Origin: Streptosporangium pseudovulgare | GTDB lineage: Bacteria; Actinomycetota; Actinomycetes; Streptosporangiales; Streptosporangiaceae | DNA length: 64,000 bases | Assembly (NCBI RefSeq): GCF_014648055.1 | Contig: NZ_BMQJ01000016.1 | Location: 124,001-188,000 of the forward strand | Direction: 5' to 3' | Shown: positions 1 to 8,802 of the stretch, in pieces | How the letters are laid out: each line of letters opens with the position of its first letter | Position numbering within the stretch: the stretch's first letter is position 1 | Translations under genes and position numbers: made by a program | Notes under the pieces: model-generated | Database searches by the model: none | Told to the model about the DNA's origin: nothing | The model's input: only the letters and a program-made list of their open reading frames with translations

Positions 1-114
1 CTCCAGGTCGATCCCGCGACGGCGCGGCGGGTGCTGGGCTGGACGGCCCGGCGGACGCTGCGGGACGCGCTCGACGACTTCTGGAAGGACCTGCTCGACG
101 GCGCGCGGCGGTGA
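1..114 (+). CDS. NAD-dependent epimerase/dehydratase, C-terminal tail (partial)
   Basis: The open frame from base 1 ends at a TGA at 112-114 and gives 37 residues. It contains a DPATARRVLGW stretch followed by an amphipathic helix ending in DALDDFWKDLL. NAD-dependent sugar-nucleotide epimerases and GDP-mannose dehydratase-like SDRs typically end this way, with a D-x-S/A-K/R-A-x-x-x-LGW motif followed by a helix that closes on a Phe/Tyr-Trp pair. The gene runs off the left edge, so the cofactor site and catalytic residues are not visible. If the call is right it could supply an activated sugar to the glycosyltransferases further right, but this is inference from proximity only. Confidence 0.5.
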   Translation, partial: LQVDPATARRVLGWTARRTLRDALDDFWKDLLDGARR

Positions 115-153
115 GCCGGCTGGGGAAAGACCCGCTCGACGGAGGCGGACGGT

Positions 154-200
154 CTGCCGGCCGCGAAGCTCTCGGGTGCCCGGGAGTTCGCGGCCGGCAG
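154..200. terminator. Long hairpin between convergent genes
   Basis: A perfect 14-bp inverted repeat (154-167 with 187-200) encloses an inner near-palindrome (CTCTCGGG/CCCGGGAG). It lies between the end of the epimerase-like gene and the end of the convergent epoxide hydrolase, where a bidirectional terminator is expected. There is no T tract, as is common in high-GC actinomycetes. Confidence 0.7.
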
Positions 201-207
201 CGTCCCC

Positions 208-244
208 CGGTGTCCTCCGGTGTCCTCCGGTGTTCTCCGGTGGG
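208..244. repeat. 10-bp tandem repeat, 3.5 copies
   Basis: CCGGTGTCCT occurs twice in tandem, followed by CCGGTGTTCT and a partial CCGGTGGG. It sits in the gap between the terminator hairpin and the stop codon of the epoxide hydrolase and has no evident function. Confidence 0.8.
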
Positions 245-260
245 TGACGACCCGGTGGCC

Positions 261-1379
261 CTACCCGATGCGGGTGAGGAAGAAGTCCCGGACGTCCTCG
301 GCGAGCAGCTCCGGCACCTCCATCGCGGCGAAGTGGCCGCCGCGCTCGAACTCCGACCAGTGCCTGATGTCGTACAGCCGCTCGGCCAGCGGCCGCACCG
401 ACTGTGTGATGTCGTGCGCGAACACCGCCACGCCGACCGGCACCGGGCACGGCTCGGTCCCCCGCGGGGCGTCGTGGTGCAGCCGCGCCGAGGAGGCCGC
501 GGTGGCGGTCAGCCAGTACAGCGAGACGTCGGTGAGCATCCGATCGTCACCGATGTGCGAGCGGGGGTCGGTCCAGTGCGCGAAGCGCTCGGCGATCCAG
601 ACCAGCTGGCCGACCGGCGAGTCGGTCAGCGCGTAGCCGATGGTCTGTGGGGTGAGGGCCTGCAGGGCCTGGTACGGCGGGCGGTTCGCCATCAGCCGCC
701 TGACCTTGTCCAGCCGGGCCTCGTCCGCCTCGGACAGTTCGAGGCCGGCGTCCGGGACCGGCCGGGTCGGGAGGTAGTTGACGTGCACCCCGACGACCCG
801 CTCGGGTGCCACCGCGCCGAGCGCCAGGGAGATGCCCGCGCCGAAGTCGCCGCCCTGCGCGCCGTAGCGCTCGTACCCGAGACGGCGCATCAGCTCGGCC
901 CAGGCCCGCGCGACCCGGACGATGTCCCAGCCGCGCTCATGGGTCGGCCCGGAGAAGCCGTAGCCCGGGATGGACGGGATCACCAGATGGAACTCGCGCG
1001 ACAGCGGCTCGATGACGTCGAGGAACTCCAGGAACGAGCCGGGCCAGCCGTGGGTGAGGATCAGCGCGAGCGCGTCCGGCTTCGCGGACCGGACGTGGAC
1101 GAAGTGGATGTTCTGCCCCTCGATCTCGGTGGTGAAGTGCGGGAGCTCGTTGAGCCGGGCCTCGTGCTCGCGCCAGTCGTACCCGGTCTGCCAGTGTTCG
1201 GCGAGCTCCTTGAGCCGCGCCAGCGGGAAGCCGTAGTCCCACCCGGCGTCGGCGACCTCGTTGGGCCAGCGGGTGCGGGCGAGCCGGTCGGCCAGGTCGT
1301 CGAGGTCAGCCTGGGGGATGTCGATGCGGAACGGCCTGATCATGGCCTCGGTCGCGGAGGGGTTCATTCGGCAGCCCAA
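261..1379 (-). CDS. Epoxide hydrolase (EPHX1-like alpha/beta hydrolase)
   Basis: The 372-residue protein has the N-terminal EHN region ([19 protein letters not shown], then RWP) of microsomal-type epoxide hydrolases, followed by an alpha/beta hydrolase core. An HGWPGS oxyanion loop is visible. The nucleophile motif is GGDFGAG (Asp near residue 178), and the distal histidine is in GGHFAAME near the C-terminus. The family opens epoxides to diols through an alkyl-enzyme ester. A TTG start at 1379 has an AGGA nine bases upstream; an in-frame ATG at 1367 has no clear RBS, so either start is possible. The gene is divergent from a MarR regulator across a 77-bp gap with a palindrome, which suggests control by that regulator. 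Confidence 0.9.
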   Translation of the reverse strand: MGCRMNPSATEAMIRPFRIDIPQADLDDLADRLARTRWPNEVADAGWDYGFPLARLKELAEHWQTGYDWREHEARLNELPHFTTEIEGQNIHFVHVRSAKPDALALILTHGWPGSFLEFLDVIEPLSREFHLVIPSIPGYGFSGPTHERGWDIVRVARAWAELMRRLGYERYGAQGGDFGAGISLALGAVAPERVVGVHVNYLPTRPVPDAGLELSEADEARLDKVRRLMANRPPYQALQALTPQTIGYALTDSPVGQLVWIAERFAHWTDPRSHIGDDRMLTDVSLYWLTATAASSARLHHDAPRGTEPCPVPVGVAVFAHDITQSVRPLAERLYDIRHWSEFERGGHFAAMEVPELLAEDVRDFFLTRIG

Positions 1380-1434
1380 TGTTTGTATTCCTAACGTTTA
1401 CCTCCCGAACGATAACACAATCATTAGCGCGCCG

Positions 1435-1445
1435 AACGACTCGTT
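1435..1445. promoter_or_regulatory. Candidate MarR operator (palindrome)
   Basis: AACGACTCGTT is a perfect palindrome around a central C, 11 bases upstream of the marR start codon. A related TAACGTTTA box lies at about 1391-1400, next to the hydrolase start. MarR proteins normally bind such sites in divergent promoters and repress both genes, so autorepression and hydrolase control are inferred. Confidence 0.5.
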
Positions 1446-1456
1446 AGACTTGCCGC

Positions 1457-1930
1457 ATGGAGAGCGAGGAGACACCCGCCCGGTGGGAGGGCCTGCCCAG
1501 CTGGCTGCTCAGCCAGACCGCCCACCACGCGCACCGCCTGGTGAGCGACGGGTTCTCGTCCGTCGGCGCCCGCGGCTACCACTACCGCCTGCTGGCGACG
1601 CTGGAGGAGTCCGGCCCGGCCAGTCAGGCCGCGCTGGGCCGCCGTAGTGGCATCCACCTCAGTGACATGGTCGCGACGATCAACGAGCTCGCCGATCGCG
1701 AACTGGTCGAACGCGCCCCGGACCCCTCCGACCGGCGGCGCAACATCATCTCGCTGACCTCGGCGGGCAAGCGGCAGCTGCGGCGGCTGGAGAAGCGGCT
1801 GGCCGAATGCCAGGACGAACTGCTGGCTCCGCTGTCGCCCGAGGAGCGACAGCGGTTGGCCGAGCTGCTGTCCAGGCTGCGGGATCACCATGACCGGCGG
1901 ACCCGCATCCCCGAAGAGCCGGGGCGCTGA
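1457..1930 (+). CDS. MarR family transcriptional regulator
   Basis: The 157-residue protein has the MarR winged-helix layout. A helical N-terminus is followed by an HTH (SQAALGRRSGIHLSDMVATI) and a wing with DPSDRRRNIISLTSAGK, the D-x-R-D/R-x-R signature of the family. A C-terminal dimerisation helix rich in Leu, Arg and Glu follows. Length is normal. It is divergent from the epoxide hydrolase and probably senses a small aromatic or reactive compound that the hydrolase handles; the ligand cannot be read from sequence. Confidence 0.92.
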   Translation: MESEETPARWEGLPSWLLSQTAHHAHRLVSDGFSSVGARGYHYRLLATLEESGPASQAALGRRSGIHLSDMVATINELADRELVERAPDPSDRRRNIISLTSAGKRQLRRLEKRLAECQDELLAPLSPEERQRLAELLSRLRDHHDRRTRIPEEPGR

Positions 1931-1993
1931 CCGGGAGCGCGTGGGTGATCAAGGCCCGTCCCGCCGCCTGACGGGGGTCAGGCGGTACGGGGG

Positions 1994-3325
1994 TCAGGCG
2001 GGGGCGGGCACCGGCTCGTCGGGGACGGTGTCGGGGACGGCGTCGGCCGGACCCGCCTCGGAGCCGGATCCGGCGGGGGCGGCGTCGGTGGCGCCGGCGG
2101 CGGCCGGGGCCGGGTCGTCGGACAGGTCGAAGATGGGACGCAGCCGGTTGAGGCCGGAGATCAGCGTCACGAAGTCCTCGCGCGGGAAGAACAGCTTCTT
2201 CGGGTCCACCAGCGCCTGGGCGTACTCGTAGTAGGCCTTCCGGTCCAGCCCGGCGTCGTAGAAGAAGCGGACGAAGGAGATGATGTTCCCCAGGAACTCC
2301 CGGTAGGAGTTCTCGTACCGCTCGCGGACGGCCTCCTCCCTGGCCGGGTCGGCGAGGATGTGCGGCACGGCGTCGGCGGCGGCCCGCGCCGCCATCATGG
2401 CCAGGGTCACGCCGGTGGAGAACAGCGGGTCGACGAACCCCGCCGCGTCGCCGACGAGCATCCAGCCGGGACCGGTGAACCGCTCGCAGGTGTAGGACCA
2501 GTCGCGGGCGTTGCGGAAGGCGCTGACCTGCCTGCCCTCGGCCAGCAGGTGCTTGACGTGGACCGACCCGGCGAGCTTGGCGGCGAACAGCGCGGGCAGA
2601 TCCAGCCCGCTCGCCTTGGCCTCGTCCACGGGGGTGACGAAGCCGACGCTGTGGGTGCCGTCGTTGAGCGGGATGTACCAGAACCAGCCGCCGGGGACGT
2701 GCTCGATGAAGATGTTGCCGGCCTCGTCGCCGGTGAGGCTCTCGCCGTTCTGGTAGTAGGTCCACACGGCGACGTTGCGCAGGTCGTCGTGCCACTGGAC
2801 CTCGGACACATGGCGGCCCAGGGCGCGCCCCTGGCCGGAGGCGTCCAGCACGAAGGAGGCGCGGACCTCCTGCTCGCCGCCGCCGCGCACGGCGTAGCGG
2901 ACGCCGGTGACGCGGCCGTCCTCGATGACGGGCTCCTTGACGACGGCCTCCTCGACCACCTCGGCGCCCAGCTCCCTGGCCCGGGTCAGCAGCAGCGCGT
3001 CGAAGTCGGCGCGGCGGACGTTGTAGGCGTGGGGGTACTCGGGCTGGCCGTGGTCGAACGAGAAGTTCCACCGCCCGTCCTTGCCCCAGACGAGGCTGCC
3101 GCCGTACTTCCTGACGAAGCCGAGCGCCTCGACGCGGTCACGGAGGCCGAGCTCCTCCAGCACGTCGATGCATCCGGTGATCAGGGACTCGCCGATGTGG
3201 TAGCGGGGGAACTTCTCGCGTTCCAGCAGCAGGACGCTGACGCCCTTCTTCGCGAGCAGGCCGGCCGCGGAGCTGCCGGCAGGGCCTCCGCCGATCACGA
3301 TGACGTCGAACTGTCGGCTAGACAT
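1994..3325 (-). CDS. Flavin-dependent halogenase (carrier-protein type)
   Basis: The 443-residue protein starts with an FAD-binding GGGPAGSSA motif (residues 12-20). It carries the halogenase WxWxIP signature as GGWFWYIPL (about 211-219) and a second flavin motif, GDAAGFVDPLFSTGV (about 291), like CmlS/PltA/SgcC3-type enzymes. These enzymes use FADH2, O2 and halide to make HOX; this sub-branch usually acts on substrates held on a carrier protein. The C-terminal tail after residue 415 is a Pro/Ala/Gly-rich extension. The ATG at 3325 follows GAGGGGAAG and is preferred over an upstream in-frame Met. It is the last gene of the minus-strand operon that begins with the glycosyltransferase, and the upstream carrier protein could present its substrate. 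The halide and the halogenated position are unknown. Confidence 0.85.
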   Translation of the reverse strand: MSSRQFDVIVIGGGPAGSSAAGLLAKKGVSVLLLEREKFPRYHIGESLITGCIDVLEELGLRDRVEALGFVRKYGGSLVWGKDGRWNFSFDHGQPEYPHAYNVRRADFDALLLTRARELGAEVVEEAVVKEPVIEDGRVTGVRYAVRGGGEQEVRASFVLDASGQGRALGRHVSEVQWHDDLRNVAVWTYYQNGESLTGDEAGNIFIEHVPGGWFWYIPLNDGTHSVGFVTPVDEAKASGLDLPALFAAKLAGSVHVKHLLAEGRQVSAFRNARDWSYTCERFTGPGWMLVGDAAGFVDPLFSTGVTLAMMAARAAADAVPHILADPAREEAVRERYENSYREFLGNIISFVRFFYDAGLDRKAYYEYAQALVDPKKLFFPREDFVTLISGLNRLRPIFDLSDDPAPAAAGATDAAPAGSGSEAGPADAVPDTVPDEPVPAPA

Positions 3326-3382
3326 TGGACTTCCCCTCGTTGCGGCTAGGAGCATTCACGGGTGCGATCACGGGCGCGGGAG

Positions 3383-3430
3383 CGGCCACGCTCAGGCGAG
3401 CGGTCACGCTTAGGCGAGCGGTCACGGGCG
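3383..3430. repeat. 18-bp tandem repeat upstream of the halogenase
   Basis: CGGCCACGCTCAGGCGAG at 3383-3400 is followed by CGGTCACGCTTAGGCGAG at 3401-3418 and a partial third copy to 3430. It lies between the halogenase start and the end of the small ORF. Confidence 0.75.
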
Positions 3431-3667
3431 CGCGTCTTCCGGAAGGATCCCCGCGGCCCCTGAAGGACCGCTCGGGGATCGGTACAGCGGGACGTCGCCG
3501 CCGGTGGCGGCCGCGAGGCGGGCCGGGCCGGGGGCGGGGTGTCCACGGTCGGGAACGGCGGGAACGGCGGAGTGGTCGAGGTCGTCGGGGTCGTCGAGGG
3601 GCCAGGTGGGCGCGCCCCAGAACGTGTGGAGCCAGCTGGTCAGGATCTCGCGGGTAAGGGGACCCAC
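3422..3667 (-). CDS. Small hypothetical protein in the biosynthetic operon
   Basis: A GTG start at 3667 sits five bases behind GGAGAG and 43 bases downstream of the carrier-domain gene stop. The 81-residue product starts MGPLTREILTSWLHTFWGAP and contains an acidic WPLDDPDDLDH segment, then becomes Pro/Gly-rich. No family is recognised. The ribosome binding site and operon position between the synthetase and halogenase argue that at least the N-terminal 45 residues are expressed. The tail runs into the 18-bp repeat, so the true end may have drifted. Confidence 0.45.
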   Translation of the reverse strand: MGPLTREILTSWLHTFWGAPTWPLDDPDDLDHSAVPAVPDRGHPAPGPARLAAATGGDVPLYRSPSGPSGAAGILPEDARP

Positions 3668-3710
3668 GGGTTCTCTCCGATCTGTACGGCGCGGGGGCCG
3701 GGGCGGGTGG

Positions 3711-6700
3711 TCAGGCGGGGGAGGGAGAGGGCCGGCGGGTGAGGGAACAGGCCAGGTCGAACAGCGTGGGCTGCTCGAACAGGGCGGCGTTGGGCACGTC
3801 CACCCCCAGCGCCGCCTCCAGCCGGGCGCGCAGCTGCAACAGCTGGATGGAGCTGACGCCCAGCTCGTAGAGCCGGTCGCCGGGCTGCACCGGCCGGCCC
3901 GTGAAGTCGGTCATCGTCTGCCGCAGGGTCTCCCAGGCGGCGCTCTCGGCCGGGGTGAGGGACCCGTCCCCGTCCGCCGGGGACGCGTTCTCCTCGCGGA
4001 CCACCTCGGCCGTGACGCCGAACGGGTCGGTGTAGACCGGTGGTTCCCCCGGAAGGCCGGGGGAGGGGCACGACAGGCGCTCCAGCGGGCCGGTGCCGCT
4101 CATCCGGGTGCGGATCTCCGCGGCGCGGGGGTTGAGCCCGGCGTAGAGGACCCCGGGCGGCCGGCGCAGCAGGACCCGGGTGAGCAGGTGACCCTGGTCG
4201 GCCGGCAGGGACAGCACGCCGCGCCGGACGGCGGCCGCCTCGTAGGGGTTGTCCTCGTTGACGCCGAGCCCCCGCCACAGGCCCCAGGCCAGGCTGTGCG
4301 CGATGACGCCGGCGCGGGCGACGAGGTGCTCGGTGAACGCGTCGGCGAAGGCGTTGCCCGCGCCGTAGGCGGCGCAGCCGGCCGAGGCGAGGTGGCCCAG
4401 CAGCGAGGAGAAGGTGACCAGGCGGGCGCCGGGGCGGCGCCGTACCAGGTCGGCGAGGTTCAGCAGGCCGGTGACCTTGGGCTGCCGGGCGGGGTCCCAG
4501 TCGGCGGGGTCCTCCTCGGCGATCGGCCGGAAGCGGTAGTCGCCGGCCAGGTGCAGCACGCCGTCCAGCGGCCCGCCCCAGGCGGCCTCGGCCTCGGCGG
4601 CGGCCCGTTCCAGGTCCTCGGCGTCGCGGACGTCCACGCCGCGGTAGCGCACGTCGCGGCCGGGGGCGGTCAGGCCCGAGAGGACGGTCCGCAGCGCGGC
4701 GTCCCGTTCCGGGTCACGCCGCCCGACGAGGAGGAAGCGGGCGCCGTAGCGGTCGGCGAGGGAGGCGACCAGCGGGGCGCCGACGCCGCCCGCGCCGCCG
4801 GTGACCAGGTAGCGGCCGCCGCGGCGCACCGCGTCCCGCCCCCCGGCGGCCCGGGTGGCCCGGCCCGTCCCGGTGGCTCCGGCGCCTTCACCGATGTCGG
4901 TACCGGCGCCGGTCAGCGGCTCCAGCTGCACGGTGTACGGCCGGCCGCGCCGCCAGGCCACCTCGCCCTGCCCGGCGGCGTGGTCGGACAGGGCCGCCAG
5001 CAGGTCGCGGGCGTCCTCGGCGGGTGAGGCGCCGGCCAGGTCGACGTGGCAGGCGCGGCTCGCGGGGTTCTCCCGCCCGGCGACCGCGCCGAGGAGCGCG
5101 GCCTGGGCGGCGGGGTAGCACAGGTCCTCCTCGCCGGTGACCGGCCGCAGCCCACGGCTGACGGTGACCAGCCGCGGGTCGCCCGGCCCACCGGACAGGA
5201 AGGTCCGGCAGGCCGTCAGCAGGTCGCGTCCGCAGCGGCGCAGCGCCTCCTCGACCCGCTCGCGGGGACCGGCCGGGTCGGGCGTGGGCAGGTAGCTCCA
5301 CAGGTACAGCAGGGTCGCGGGCGGCGTCCGGCGCAGTCGCAGGGCGTCGCGCAGGGCGTACCAGTCGACGGCGGAGGCGGGGTCGATGGTGTAGCCGCCG
5401 TCGTCCAGGGTGCTGAAGCGCGGGCCGGGGCGGACGACGACGACGGGGCCGGGCGGCTCCAGCGCGGCGGCCAGCCCGAGGTCGTCGGCGAACACCACGG
5501 TGACGCCGTCCGCGACCGGCGCGGCGACCGGGCGGGGCTCGGCGGCGCGCCAGACGGGCCGCGACAGGCAGTCCGGCACGGTGGCCGCGGTGCCGCGGGC
5601 CGCGGCGATCGCGCGGACCGTCTCGTCGAAGTCGCCGGACTCCATGCGCCGCACCAGGGCGGCGCGCTGGATCTTCCCGCTGGTGGTGCGGGGGAACTCC
5701 GCCTCGGTGATGGGCAGCGCGTGGGCGGCGGTCAGCCGGATCCGCTCGGCGACGGCCCGGTGGACCCGTTCGACGGTCTCCACGACGGCGGCCGGCGGCC
5801 GGCCTCCGGGGTCCGCGGCCTCCTCGCCGGGGGTGGGGCGGGGAACGAAGAAGACGGCCAGCACCTCGCTGCCGGTGGCCGGGTCGGGCACGCCGCAGGC
5901 GGCCACCAGCCCGGGGGCCACCCCGTCCAGACCGCCGACGACGTCCTCGATCTCGTGGCAGTAGTACTTCTCGCCGTTGATGACGATGAGCTCCTTGGCG
6001 CGTCCGCTGATGACGACCTCGCCGTCGAGCATGAAGGCCAGGTCGCCGGTGTCGAACCAGCCGTCGGCGGTGAACGCCTCGGCGTTGGCGGCCGGGTTGT
6101 CCAGGTAGCCGGGGGTGACGCGGGCGGATCTGACCTGGAAGCGGCCGATCACCCCCTCGGGCAGCACGCGGCCCTCGTCGTCGGCCACGCGCAGGCTCGC
6201 CCCGGGGGCGGCCGGGCCCATGCTCATGAACTCCAGGCGGTCGGCCGCGGCGTCGCCGGGGCCGGCCAGGCGCAGCGTGCCGTTGAGCGAGGACTTGGCG
6301 ACGCGCAGCACACTGGCCGGTTCGGCGAAGAACTTGCAGGTGGCGCCGGTGGCGGTCTCGGCCATGCCCCACATGTGGACGACGGCGCGCTCGTCGATGC
6401 CGAGCGGCGCGACCTGGGCGAGGAAGTCGCGCATCACCGCGGGCAGGCACTGCTCCCCGGCGTTGAGCATGGTGCGCACCGACGACAGGTCCCACCTGCC
6501 GGTCGGGTCGCCGCCGTCCCGGCGCAGGTCGCGCAGGGCGTCGGCGACCAGCCGGTAGGCGAAGTTGGCCGACCAGGTGTGGTGCACGCCGTACCGGCTC
6601 AGCACGTCCAGCCAGCGCAGCGGCTGCTCGGCGATGTGGCCGGTGGGGGCGTGGACGCCGTCGCAGCCCAGGACGACGTCGCGCAGCAGGTACATCACCA

Positions 6701-7904
6701 GCGGCGCGACGTGGTCGAACGGCAGCCAGTTGAAGCTCGTCTCGCCGGGCCGCACCAGGTCCACCTGGCGGGCCGACAGGGCGTTCTCCACGATGGCGCG
6801 GTGCGTCACCGGGATGACCTTGGAGGCGCCGGTGCTGCCGGACGACAGGGCCATGATCGCCACGTCGGACGGCCGGGCGGGGTGGACGTCGTCGCTCTCG
6901 GGGGAGACCTCCAGCTCGGCGACCGACAGCCAGTTCAGCTCGGGTTCGCCGTAGAGGGCTGCCAGACCGGCCACGCCGTCGGCGGAGGCGTCGTCGGTGA
7001 TGATCGGCGGGCGGCCGAGGGCGCGCCAGGCGTGCATCAGCTTGTCGAGCACCGGGTGGCGGTCGTCGAAGGAGGGCGGCGCGGTGACGGTCACGCAGGT
7101 GACGCCGCCCAGCACGCACGCCCACACGGCCGGGAAGTAGTCGGTGAGGTTCGGCACCAGCAGGATGGCCGGGGAGCCGGGCCGCATGCCGCGCTCGCGC
7201 ATGCCGCCGAGGATCCTCCGGCCGCGCCGCAGCAGCTCGGGGTAGCCGACGAAGGTGTCGCCGTCGCGGGTGACGGCCCGCACGCCCAGGTGGGGGAAGC
7301 GCTCGGCGGCCGAGACGACGGCCTCGGTGACGGTCTCGGGGTCGCCGGCGAGCCGCTCCAGCGGCGGCCCCTCGGCCAGGGAGGGCCGGGCCGCGCCGTC
7401 CACGCCGTCCGGGGTGTCCGGTGCCGTGCCCGTGCCGGTGGTGCGGGCGGGGGCGTCGTCGTCGGCCAGGACGACCCGCGGCGCCTCCTCGCCGACCGGT
7501 ACCGGTTCGGCGCGCACGCCCCACCGCGCGGCGAAGGCGTCCAGTGCCTCGGCGGCCGGCACCGGGATCCGGGTCAGCGCCGCGAGGTCCGGCTCGCCGT
7601 CGCCGGTACGCGGGACGCGCCGGACCGGTACGGTCGCCACGGCACCGGCCGCGTGCCCGGCCAGAGCTTCGGTGACCCTTTCGCGCAGCTCCCCGAGGTC
7701 GGTGTCGTGCGCGGCGACCGGGTAGGCCACCGTGAGCGCCGGGGCGGTCCCGGCGGCCGCGGGGCCGGAGCCGCCTCCGCCGAGAGGACGGCCGGGGTCG
7801 TCTTCGGCGGGCCGGTCCGGCCGGCTCCGTCGCAGGACGACACCGTCGAGCACGCCGTCGAGACCGAGCAGCAGCGGTTCGAGGTCATTGAGGCGAGAGT
7901 TCAC
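3711..7904 (-). CDS. Adenylation-ketoreductase-carrier protein (A-KR-T)
   Basis: This 1397-residue protein has four parts. Residues 1-200 form an N-terminal region of unclear fold. Residues 200-760 form an acyl-adenylating domain with SSGSTG at about 353, NGEKYYCHEIED at about 643 and TSGKIQR near 745. Residues 1030-1230 form a Rossmann ketoreductase with GGAGGVGAP at about 1035, Ser in TFSSLLG (about 1164) and Tyr in YGAGNAFADA (about 1178). A phosphopantetheine carrier follows with LGVSSIQLL at about 1347, where Ser replaces the usual Asp before the attachment Ser. The adenylation domain resembles the N-terminal acyl-ligase of PksJ (bacillaene), where a ligase-KR-carrier set makes an alpha-hydroxy starter. 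I infer that it loads a keto or hydroxy acid and reduces it on the carrier. The GTG start at 7904 follows AAGGAG and overlaps the N-acetyltransferase gene by 20 bases, implying translational coupling. Confidence 0.85.
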   Translation of the reverse strand: MNSRLNDLEPLLLGLDGVLDGVVLRRSRPDRPAEDDPGRPLGGGGSGPAAAGTAPALTVAYPVAAHDTDLGELRERVTEALAGHAAGAVATVPVRRVPRTGDGEPDLAALTRIPVPAAEALDAFAARWGVRAEPVPVGEEAPRVVLADDDAPARTTGTGTAPDTPDGVDGAARPSLAEGPPLERLAGDPETVTEAVVSAAERFPHLGVRAVTRDGDTFVGYPELLRRGRRILGGMRERGMRPGSPAILLVPNLTDYFPAVWACVLGGVTCVTVTAPPSFDDRHPVLDKLMHAWRALGRPPIITDDASADGVAGLAALYGEPELNWLSVAELEVSPESDDVHPARPSDVAIMALSSGSTGASKVIPVTHRAIVENALSARQVDLVRPGETSFNWLPFDHVAPLVMYLLRDVVLGCDGVHAPTGHIAEQPLRWLDVLSRYGVHHTWSANFAYRLVADALRDLRRDGGDPTGRWDLSSVRTMLNAGEQCLPAVMRDFLAQVAPLGIDERAVVHMWGMAETATGATCKFFAEPASVLRVAKSSLNGTLRLAGPGDAAADRLEFMSMGPAAPGASLRVADDEGRVLPEGVIGRFQVRSARVTPGYLDNPAANAEAFTADGWFDTGDLAFMLDGEVVISGRAKELIVINGEKYYCHEIEDVVGGLDGVAPGLVAACGVPDPATGSEVLAVFFVPRPTPGEEAADPGGRPPAAVVETVERVHRAVAERIRLTAAHALPITEAEFPRTTSGKIQRAALVRRMESGDFDETVRAIAAARGTAATVPDCLSRPVWRAAEPRPVAAPVADGVTVVFADDLGLAAALEPPGPVVVVRPGPRFSTLDDGGYTIDPASAVDWYALRDALRLRRTPPATLLYLWSYLPTPDPAGPRERVEEALRRCGRDLLTACRTFLSGGPGDPRLVTVSRGLRPVTGEEDLCYPAAQAALLGAVAGRENPASRACHVDLAGASPAEDARDLLAALSDHAAGQGEVAWRRGRPYTVQLEPLTGAGTDIGEGAGATGTGRATRAAGGRDAVRRGGRYLVTGGAGGVGAPLVASLADRYGARFLLVGRRDPERDAALRTVLSGLTAPGRDVRYRGVDVRDAEDLERAAAEAEAAWGGPLDGVLHLAGDYRFRPIAEEDPADWDPARQPKVTGLLNLADLVRRRPGARLVTFSSLLGHLASAGCAAYGAGNAFADAFTEHLVARAGVIAHSLAWGLWRGLGVNEDNPYEAAAVRRGVLSLPADQGHLLTRVLLRRPPGVLYAGLNPRAAEIRTRMSGTGPLERLSCPSPGLPGEPPVYTDPFGVTAEVVREENASPADGDGSLTPAESAAWETLRQTMTDFTGRPVQPGDRLYELGVSSIQLLQLRARLEAALGVDVPNAALFEQPTLFDLACSLTRRPSPSPA

Positions 7905-8802
7905 GGTTTCTGTCTCCTTGCGGTCGATGCCGTCGGTTCCCGGCCGGGAACATGTCCTTCCTGAAGTCCCGGGTGGTCCAGATGTGGTGGAACCGCTCCC
8001 AGATGCCGTGGCGCTCCTCGTCGGTCAGGTGCGGCAGGGTCAGCCCGAAGATCTGCGACAGCGCGGCCAGGTAGTCCTCGGCGGTGGTGAGCGTGCGGGT
8101 GGTGCGGCCCGCGGGCCCCACGGCGCTGAGCTGGCAGCCGATCAGCTCGTCGAACCCGGTGGCGTGGTGCCGCTTGACCCAGCCGTAGACGAAGAAGATC
8201 GACATCTCCTGGTCGGCGAGCCGGTCGAAGGTGGCGGCGAACTGCTCGGTGGTGGCCTCCTCCAGGGTGAAGTCGACGCCGCTGCACGACTCCAGCCGGT
8301 CGTAGTCGACGCGCCAGCCGCCGGGGGTGGCCTCGGAGGGGCGGACCCGGTAGGTGAAGGGGCCCTGGGTGTAGGTGCCGGGCGCCAGCGGCAGCGGCCG
8401 GTGGAAGCCCTCGCCGGAGCCGACGTCCAGGATCCAGCGGCCGCCGGGGTTGCCGGGCGCGGGCAGGCCGGAGACGGTCAGCACGTTGTGGGTCCCGTTG
8501 GCGCCGGCCGGGTTGGGGTTGTAGCCGCTCTGCACGCCGGCGGCGTGCATGCCGACCCGGTAGCCCAGCTCGCGCAGCAGCAGGTGGAAGGCTCCGTTGA
8601 GGTGGTAGCAGACCCCACCGCGGCCCTGGCCGACGATGCGGGTCAGCGACCGCCGCGGGTCGATGTCCGGCGGCCGGTCCAGCGTCTCGAACGGCACCCG
8701 TTCGACGTGCGCGGCGTGCAGTGCGGCCAGCGCGCCGGCCGACGGCGGGGCCGCGGGGAGGCCGAGCCGGGCGAGGTATGCGGAGATGTCGATGCCACTC
8801 AC
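7885..8802 (-). CDS. Arylamine N-acetyltransferase / amide synthase family protein
   Basis: The 305-residue protein has the NAT catalytic triad: Cys65 in GRGGVCYHLNG, His106 in GTHNVLTV and Asp126 in WILDVGSGEG. The family includes xenobiotic NATs and the ansamycin amide synthases (RifF type) that move a carrier- or CoA-bound acyl chain onto an arylamine. RGGVCYHLN replaces the usual RGGxCxExN, so Glu is missing two residues after Cys. Its 3' end overlaps the start of the A-KR-T gene, so I infer that it transfers the carrier-bound acyl group to an amine, perhaps an aryl amine or amino sugar. The GTG at 8802 is chosen because upstream sequence lacks homology; its RBS is weak. Confidence 0.85.
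   Translation of the reverse strand: MSGIDISAYLARLGLPAAPPSAGALAALHAAHVERVPFETLDRPPDIDPRRSLTRIVGQGRGGVCYHLNGAFHLLLRELGYRVGMHAAGVQSGYNPNPAGANGTHNVLTVSGLPAPGNPGGRWILDVGSGEGFHRPLPLAPGTYTQGPFTYRVRPSEATPGGWRVDYDRLESCSGVDFTLEEATTEQFAATFDRLADQEMSIFFVYGWVKRHHATGFDELIGCQLSAVGPAGRTTRTLTTAEDYLAALSQIFGLTLPHLTDEERHGIWERFHHIWTTRDFRKDMFPAGNRRHRPQGDRNRELSPQ

Noticed and set aside
2360-3349. Long open frame opposite the halogenase
   Set aside because: Antisense shadow; no recognisable fold, and the minus-strand frame has full halogenase motifs.
5046-7964. Very long open frame on the plus strand opposite the A-KR-carrier gene
   Set aside because: It is antisense to a gene with clear domains; such shadows arise from extreme GC3. 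It has no motif and low-complexity Gly/Gln/Arg composition.
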